From the NCBI RefSeq assembly GCF_026151205.1, contig NC_087084.1, forward strand, positions 11,001,453-11,065,452: 64,000 bases of DNA. Direction: 5' to 3'. Below, piece by piece: positions 37,441-64,000 of this stretch. Origin of the DNA: Bolinopsis microptera (lineage: Eukaryota > Ctenophora > Tentaculata > Lobata > Bolinopsidae). A model generated the notes under the pieces. The model did no database searches. It saw nothing but the letters and a program-made list of their open reading frames with translations, and had not been told where the DNA came from. Numbering within the stretch: position 1 is the stretch's first letter; each line of letters opens with the position of its first letter. The translations under genes and the position numbers were made by a program.

Positions 37441-39539
37441 CTAGTTGGTGAGCATAATTGAAGTACAGTATTCAATATTATAAATTATAACCTTGCAACA
37501 TACGATTAAGATTCCAACACAATGCGTGTATAATAAGCAACTAACTTGACTAAAATCTGTCGAGGCATTGCGATCCAGCATGACAAGGTATTTATCTGCC
37601 AAGATTTAACCGATAGTATTAAAAGTCAAGGCATTATCAACTTCCCATATGGTAATAATAGTACTGAATAAAGAACTTCTGAGAATATATTTAGGAAGAG
37701 AAATTGTTATATGTTTTTCCTGATTTTAAAAAGTTATTTATATATTCTGCTGTCCGATTTAAAAAAGTGTTACATCATGAAAAAAAGTTTAACAGTAACC
37801 ATAGTCATGGGCTTATCGATCACATCTCATTAAACTATTAAAGTACACGAATCTGATAGAACAAATAACGGACGATGGTCTAAAAAATGCGGTATTATGT
37901 CAATAAGTGTGACTATGCACCCACCACAGTTATTTGTTTGCCTCTGATGTGAAATATATTACGTTTATCGAAGCAGAATATGGTTTAAGGAGTCGAACCT
38001 AAACTGATCGCGACGTACATTACAAATACAAGTAAACAAAAAGGTTGATAGCAAAAGTAAACACCAAACCTGTAAAACCGCTAAAACTTCATCACACCTT
38101 CATATCTGTGATAATTAATTAATTATAAGGCGGCATTTATATCTGGATGACGACATTTGAGCTTGTATAACGTTTCCGTTATCTTGTATAACTATAACGT
38201 TTCCGGTTTCACCCCTTAGTTCGTACTTATGGTAAACCTTAAAAGTGACTTTCTACCCACACCTAACCAGAAATAACTTGTACTCTACTTTCTTTTCACT
38301 AAGCGCTCAGTAAAAAGCACAATACAGGTAAAAACTAAAAAGCACATACAGGTTTAAAAAAGCACACTACAAAGCATTATAATCTATCTCCCAGTGGTGA
38401 GCTATCGCTTCCCCTACCGTAAGCGCTGTCACCAACTGGAATATCAATTTAAGGAAAACTTCTTATTTTAAATCGATCTTTTTATATTCCTGTGCAAAAA
38501 GTAATTTTTTAAATCGTGTAAAAAAATCGTTTAGAATTGTGCATACTGAAATTAATTACTTAATGAACAAAGCTGTATTTAAAAAAAGACAATATATTGT
38601 CAACTAGAAACTGGTTCTACTAGTCGCTCTGATTAGAAACAATAAACAAATGGAGTTAGTCAATATAGCTGATAGCTTTTACCGTTGTTGTGATAGTGTG
38701 TATACGGTATATACAGCACTCTTTTGTTTCTGAGAACTCGCTACAGCTGTAAAGGCAGGTATGTGGAAGTACTTTGTCGTCACAAACTATATGAGGTACA
38801 TGAAAAGGGGATGCCGAGTGCAATACAACCAAACACCACGTATCATTCTTAATCATCACGAACCTAAGCAAAGTAAGCATTGATCCTAGCCATGGCAACG
38901 ATATTTTAAAAATCACGTTTTAGTGACCTCTACAATTATAGTCCTTTCAAAAACTTTTAAATGTATAGAGATTTAAACTATTTTCACAACTACAATTAAA
39001 TACATTTATTTTGTTGCAGAAAGTTACATAAAATTTCCACTTCAAATACATTGGAAGCCACACGAAATTATTGCAATTCACATTGACCTAACGAGTAACG
39101 AACACCACGTAACCACGTAATAAGGCTAATTATGTAACTTTAAAAGAACAGAATTGTAACAAAATGTTCACAGAATTTTATTACTATCTTGCTAAAAATT
39201 AAAATGGACACGAACAGCATTTTCAAATTTGAGAAGAGTGAAGTTCATTTGTAAAAATAGTACATCAGCGTGTTTTGTGTGAGCAAATCTAGTACGGCAC
39301 AAAATTTGAACCAATTTTCAGTGAGAATGTTTATGTGTTGTTAACTTATTATTAAGCACATAGTACAACAATTGAAACGCGGTCAAGAAAGGCTTCAAAA
39401 GGAACTTATCTTTTGATACCGCCGTTACCTAGCTTAAGCTAGTTCGAACGAAGTGAGTGGTTCAAAGCTTTTCGTTTGTGTAAGTAATGTACATGGAAAA
39501 TATGTCGTTAAACTATGTACTTTATGGTTTTTATTGGCG

Positions 39540-39625
39540 CATTGCCCTAATCAGGGCAGGAAACTGCAGGATTGCAGAAAGGTTTCACTTTATAAAACCG
39601 TGATCTGCATTATACAATCAATCAA
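39540..39625 (+). mobile_element. Retroelement-like 3' end fragment
   Basis: A small hairpin (GCCCTAATCAGGGC) precedes an (AATC)n tail (CAATCAATCAATCAT). This is the same arrangement as at the 3' end of the non-LTR element at 12540-12574. Likely a 5'-truncated relative; weak evidence. Confidence 0.35.
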
Positions 39626-39639
39626 TCATAACCGGTAAT

Positions 39640-39910
39640 TTCTGAAAATAATCAGTTTTCCAGACGAGCACATCAAACTGATCTTAGGATACGATCAGCT
39701 ACAATTTGCAGCTGGTCCACAGACCACAGTAATAAAGGCCATGTGGGGTCCTGTAAGGGAAATGAAGAGGCCGTGCAGTGGCCCATTTGTTGTTGTGTTT
39801 AACAAAGATCAAAGCTCACAACAGGGTGACCATAGTAACTGTACGTATCACAATGGTAACTGTACGTATCAATATCACGCAATACAAGCAGAGAAACATT
39901 TAAATCAATA
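39640..39910 (+). other. Unassigned open stretch, possible exon or gene relic
   Basis: An open frame from after a stop at about 39635 to about 39910 reads smoothly (ILGYDQLQFAAGPQ, KAMWGPVREM, GPFVVVFNKDQSS). An acceptor (TTTTCCAG at 39655-39662) and a donor (GTAAGG at 39749) are in plausible places. I recognise no family and see no partner exons. Confidence 0.2.
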
Positions 39911-40628
39911 GTCAACAATTTGTATTATTCATTATATACAAAAGTTATCAAGTTCAATCAACACACTAAAAACTAACTCATGTACAAATCAGCTCAGAAA
40001 AAGATGATTGATAAAAAAATATGCATCCAGAAAAATAGTAAATAAATTCAGAAGTAAGTTTACTCTAGCAGTAATTTTGTAACCTCATGATATATGGAAC
40101 CTGGTAATGAAATGTTCAGTACTTCATGAGTTTATTAGCTAGTTTAGAATTTAGGTAGACTTAACAAGACTAACCGTCTTTGTGGTAGTAAATTACAGTG
40201 TCTTGTTTGAGGTATGCCAGTGATGAATATTTTACACAAAGAATTTGAAAAACAGAACCAGTACAACGCTTCCATTCAAAAATATACAAAAGTACAATTT
40301 AATGAAAGTTAATAACTCCACCGTGGCTGTTCATACTGCAAAGAAGGAAACATTTTTGAGCAAAAGTCTGGCAAAAGAAGATGGGGACAACCACTTTGCA
40401 CAACTCACATAGAGAATTGAGACTAATTGGCTCATTTACCTTGATGTTGATTGTTATGATATCATTATTCTTGGTCGCAATGACAAATGATGGTCAATTA
40501 AACTTGAACTTGAAACTGTTGTTTCTATTCGGTCCTAATTGCAAACTAATTGATCGCTTGAAAACAACAGTGATGTTTGGATGAACACTGAACAGCACAC
40601 TTAATGATAATATAAAACCCCGGCATGC

Positions 40629-40634
40629 TTTATT
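40629..40634 (-). promoter_or_regulatory. AATAAA polyadenylation signal of the PLXDC-like gene
   Basis: TTTATT on the plus strand reads AATAAA on the minus strand, 44-49 bases beyond the stop codon at 40678-40680. Confidence 0.55.
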
Positions 40635-40677
40635 TCTAATTTACAAAACTATGTCAAAATTCTAAAAACCTATAAAA

Positions 40678-41715
40678 CTAAAGCAAAAGTACTTCCTTAA
40701 AAGGTGCCACTCTCTCCCGTCTCCCCCTCATAACGTATCTGTAAAACAAGTAAATGGCGGAAATAACCATGGCTACGGAGAAGATCATCACTGCCAACAT
40801 CAGCACAAAAACATTCCAGTCACTCCCTGCTTGGTCACTGTCGTCTCCACTTTCTTGACTAGAATCCCAGGGTTTCTTCTTATCAGCTGAACTCTTATAA
40901 TCAGAACTATAACCAGCAGAACTATTACCAGGGCCTTTCTTCTCACCCGTTAAGTACTCCTCCTCTGCAGGCAGATCCCCACACAGTGCCACCATCTCAC
41001 ACCACCTCCCCAACCTCACCTCCTCCCCACAACACCCGGTGATATTAGGTGATAACACCACACTAACACCAGACACCACCCTCCCCATCTCCACTAACAG
41101 CTCCTTCTCCACGTGGGCAGACTGGGGTATTTGGGGTGCTGTTTTCAGACCTACCTCCAGAGGGTGGTTGTAGGACGAGAGGGAGGCAAGGGATACTGGA
41201 ATGTTCTGGTAGAGGAAGAGAATAGTGCCGTTAGGGTACAGTTGGCATTGGAATGTGAAGAATGCAGGAGGCTCCTGCTCATTACCATGGTAATGCTCCA
41301 GCTGCATATCTCTCCACTCCACCACGAAGACAGTGTCCAGCGAGAGAATGCTGATCTTGGGAGGGCTGTGAGGGTTGGGAATGAAGTCTGCCATCAGAGG
41401 AGCAATGTACCCAGCTACTCCTGTGTGAGGCACCTCACTAAACGTGCCCAGATACAGGAACCCAGAGGAGGTTGTCGTGATGACGTCACGTGCTGATGAC
41501 GTCATGTTGTCGTCACGTGTTGTGTTATAGAAGGGGAAGGTAAAGAGGGACTGTGAGGTAGTGCTGGCTAGATAGGATCTAGATAGTATCTCGTGGGTGG
41601 TGTTAGCAGGGAGGGGTATCCAGTGGTTCAGATCTCCTTTGTAGGAAACACTGTACCAGGGGTCGGTGAAAATAACTGATGCACAGGAAGATAGCAAAAG
41701 CAGGAATTTAATCAT
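40678..41715 (-). CDS. PLXDC-like (plexin domain-containing/TEM7-type) single-pass membrane protein
   Basis: A single exon of 345 residues from the ATG at 41715, chosen because MIKFLLLLSSCASVIF is a good signal peptide; the frame stays open 22 codons upstream to another ATG at 41781. The ectodomain follows the PLXDC1/2 pattern: FPFYNTT, SSGFLYLG, YIAPLMADFIPNP, VFVVEWRDMQL, FFTFQCQLYPNGTILFLY, IPVSL and NHPLEVGLKTA. The PSI-like Cys cluster (GCCGEEVRLGRWCEMVALC) is short compared with vertebrate PLXDC. A Ser/Asp/Lys-rich stalk precedes one TM helix (VFVLMLAVMIFSVAMVIS) and a short basic tail. Vertebrate PLXDCs are endothelial or PEDF-binding receptors; that role is not shown here. Same strand as, and 2.6 kb beyond, the coiled-coil gene. 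Confidence 0.8.
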   Translation of the reverse strand: MIKFLLLLSSCASVIFTDPWYSVSYKGDLNHWIPLPANTTHEILSRSYLASTTSQSLFTFPFYNTTRDDNMTSSARDVITTTSSGFLYLGTFSEVPHTGVAGYIAPLMADFIPNPHSPPKISILSLDTVFVVEWRDMQLEHYHGNEQEPPAFFTFQCQLYPNGTILFLYQNIPVSLASLSSYNHPLEVGLKTAPQIPQSAHVEKELLVEMGRVVSGVSVVLSPNITGCCGEEVRLGRWCEMVALCGDLPAEEEYLTGEKKGPGNSSAGYSSDYKSSADKKKPWDSSQESGDDSDQAGSDWNVFVLMLAVMIFSVAMVISAIYLFYRYVMRGRRERVAPFKEVLLL

Positions 41716-44334
41716 GTTTAGTATACTGAAAGGTTCACTAGAACGGAAAAAACTGCAATAACGACACAATATGACCGACACAATTCTACCTCAGCTGAAA
41801 ATAAGAATTGAGGCTAATTGACTGATCGACTTTGGTGTTAATTGACATCGTTGATGGTCAATCAAGCTTTAATAGCTTTTGGTTTCTTTTTGGTTTTAAT
41901 TAGATTTTAGACTCATTAGCCGCTTAAAACAAGCAGTGATCAGGCGATTAGCAGATTCTATTTCGCAGATTTTATTTCAGTCGATCAAAAAGAGTGTAAA
42001 TCGCCAAACGAGTGAAATTAATACTGTGTGATTCAGTGTACCACTACCATCACTAGACGGAGAGATTCAGATTTTAGAATTAGATTTAGACAAGCTAGCG
42101 GCAAAAATACTTGAGTTTAAAATGTGGGATCATTTACCAATTACAATTTGAATTAACTTGATGCATTGTATAATGTATTTCACTTGGGTACATAATACAT
42201 ATCATGGCCAAAATGAGTCCCAATCCCCGATTTCACATTTCCCCAAATCACAACATAGCTTTTGTTATTTTAAAGTGCGAAACATCGCCGAATAAGAAGG
42301 TAGCTCTTGAGTTCACCGAACGTAACTTACCAACGCCACCGCGGAAAAGATTATGGAGATGAAAAATTATAGCAGATATATACTGTATCGTATAGGCGTA
42401 AACCGTGTCATCAATGATCTGAAACCTTCGTCTCACATATAATTATATCGTTAATTTTAACTTCTGTACGATATAATTACTTTTTTAAGTCCAATTAATC
42501 CAGATAACTAACACATCACGGTCTTCATTACGGTCGTGCCACAGTTGAAAAATAATGATTCGATAAGGTTCTAGCAGTAGGTTCATTTATTAGTGACGGT
42601 AATTAATGCCAGGTCCCAAAAAACTTATGTCAATAATTTTAACACCCATGTCATATCATTATCACGACAATCGTGGACTTGAACTAATTAATAATAGTTC
42701 AAGTACCACGTCGCTAACGGCAATAATTATCAAATTGTTCTCTCTTAAAGTAGAAAGGCGCTGGTCATTAACTTACCTGAACTTGAAGACCCCAGGCTAT
42801 AATGTTCATATATTAGAGATTAGGCGGAATGACAGGTTGAGCGCCGCCCAGTAAGTCATTAACAATAACAGGACACTAAATAGGGGGAGGCATTGCTTAT
42901 TAGTTATTACCACTAGCAGGAACCCGTCTAACCCTAAAGTTCTGTCAATACTCAAAAGACTAAAAAAGTAGTCTCTTGAAGTTGAGTATTCAATTTTTTG
43001 TACAATTTAAATTTTCAATTTTTTAATGTTCAAAATTGCTCAAAAAGTTTATTAATATTTGAGTTCAAATGAAACCATACCTTAGAAGGACAGACAATCA
43101 ACTATGATTGGACTTTTCTTATACATTTCGAACATTCAGTGTAATTCTACTGCAGTTGTAAGTTCGATAAACTATATATTGCATTTGTAAACTATAGTTA
43201 ATAGTTTATAATCATATATTGGTTTCAAAACCCTTATTGTTACTGGAAAACAACAGTTTACAACAACAAAAATTAATAGTATACATACTGTAAAGTTGTT
43301 TCATTTCGGTAAATAGTCGTGCAGTTAATTGCCCATTTTCCATAATCCAATATTTCATGTGGGCGATGATTTCTCCCTTCCCCGCGATTTCTTTGTTTCT
43401 CTTTTTCCCCTTTTTAAAAGTTTTAGCGCTGCTCCAACCTTGTGCAATTACAATTGTTAGTGGTTACCAAACAAATACGGGGGCAATTAACTCAATTTGC
43501 CCTCCCTACTCCTCCACGTAGAGGGTCCCGATGGGACACGTGAGTCTGGGTAGCATTGTCGAGATATTATTATTACAATTAGCGAGATATTGTCAGTGTT
43601 AACACTTAGTTAATTACCCGCACCTCAGCTCAGACAGTGGGGTCGGCACATTTAATTTGTGCAGTTTATTTTAAATAACGACCTCAGGCCTCAGCAGATC
43701 TGTAGATACTGGTGAAAGAAGTAAAGTAAACCATTTGGTTGATATAATCTTTATCAAATTCAAATACATGCATGTTTTTACTCTATCTTAGTCTGAGTAA
43801 CATTAAAATATACAAATCACTCCATAATTTTTATAACTGCATAAAATGTATGTTACTACTACAAATTATTATAATACATTTAATGTTGAAACTGAAAGTC
43901 GAATAAAAATGTATGATATAAATAGCTAGTATCTGAAAAATAAGTAGAATTAATTAATCAATACTGAATAAACTACGTAAATGATTGGTTACTAGTTACT
44001 AGAAACTTTAGAGCATCCTCGAAATAAAAGCTCACGATTTAAAATATTTAGAATCATTCGGCGAATTATTGTAAAATTGTAAATAAAAAGGTCAACTTTG
44101 AATTATAGTGAAAAAAGTCAACTTTGAATGTTGAAAAATGCTTTTTCTTTTGATCAAACGTTTGCAAAATACTGTGAACCAAGCGTCTTTCCAGTTTCCA
44201 GTTATGATAGGTTTTCTTCCCTTCTAGTTTTCACAAAATTCTCGCACTGATACTGTCATCATTTCAGGGTACTGAATGCAGCTGTCGCATGACTGTCACA
44301 TAAACAGTGTAACATGACTGTCACATGACTTCTC
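41716..44334. other. Intergenic, no gene seen
   Basis: AT-rich DNA between the 3' end of the coiled-coil gene and the PLXDC-like gene. The open frames at 42248-42436 and 42606-42854 have no splice or domain support. Confidence 0.45.

Positions 44335-64000
<19,666 letters not shown>

Larger units (their letters stand above)
33081..40628. other. Gene-poor, repeat-rich intergenic region
   Basis: No convincing gene in 7.5 kb. It contains a possible element with GCCGCAAGTGCCACA subterminal repeats (33326-36420), a direct repeat pair (34228-34350, 34787-34910), a TATTAC microsatellite (34024-34060), hairpins at 35509-35548 and 37180-37440, and a retroelement-like 3' tail at about 39540-39625. Short open frames show no domain pattern, except the unassigned stretch 39640-39910. 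Confidence 0.5.

Noticed and set aside
38656..38916. 86-codon minus-strand frame with several Cys
   Set aside because: No signal peptide, domain pattern, splice partners or repeat support; composition is compatible with chance.

Overview
The window is animal nuclear DNA. Genes are split by many short GT-AG introns whose exon phases chain, most encoded domains are metazoan (BTB-BACK-Kelch, C-type lectin, sushi, LDLa-GPCR, NTR/TIMP-like, plexin-domain-containing), and introns are full of transposons and minisatellites. The rhodopsin-like GPCRs and domain set suggest an early-branching or aquatic invertebrate, perhaps cnidarian- or placozoan-like, but the species cannot be fixed from this sequence.

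Layout. 1-25506 (+): the 3' 13 exons of a Kelch-like (KLHL) gene whose 5' end is off the window. Its introns hold a hAT-like MITE, an intronless LDLa-GPCR gene (2980-5408, +), a 1.36-kb TTAA-flanked palindrome, a decayed non-LTR retrotransposon (8970-12574), a 6.4-kb foldback-type element built of inverted tandem arrays (14219-20631), and an antisense secreted C-type lectin gene (21698-24402, -). 27042-33080 (-): a 14-exon secreted papain-family protease fused to a C-type lectin domain and two sushi domains. 33081-40628: gene-poor, repeat-rich. 40678-41715 (-): a single-exon PLXDC-like membrane protein. 44335->64000 (-): at least 31 exons of a very large coiled-coil protein whose 5' end is off the window. 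Its introns hold an intronless class A GPCR gene (48610-49617, -), an orphan papain exon fragment, and an antisense secreted NTR/TIMP-like gene (61024-62229, +).

Two themes stand out. Four genes are nested in introns of two host genes. Also, many minisatellites are anchored on gene landmarks: their units contain the start codon, a splice acceptor, a splice donor or the stop-codon region of the adjoining exon. A second widespread class of array is built from CRE-like (TGACGTCA) and E-box (CACGTG) palindromes.

Exon models were read by hand from splice signals, phase consistency and domain patterns. No alignment or RNA evidence was available, so individual boundaries may be off by a few bases.
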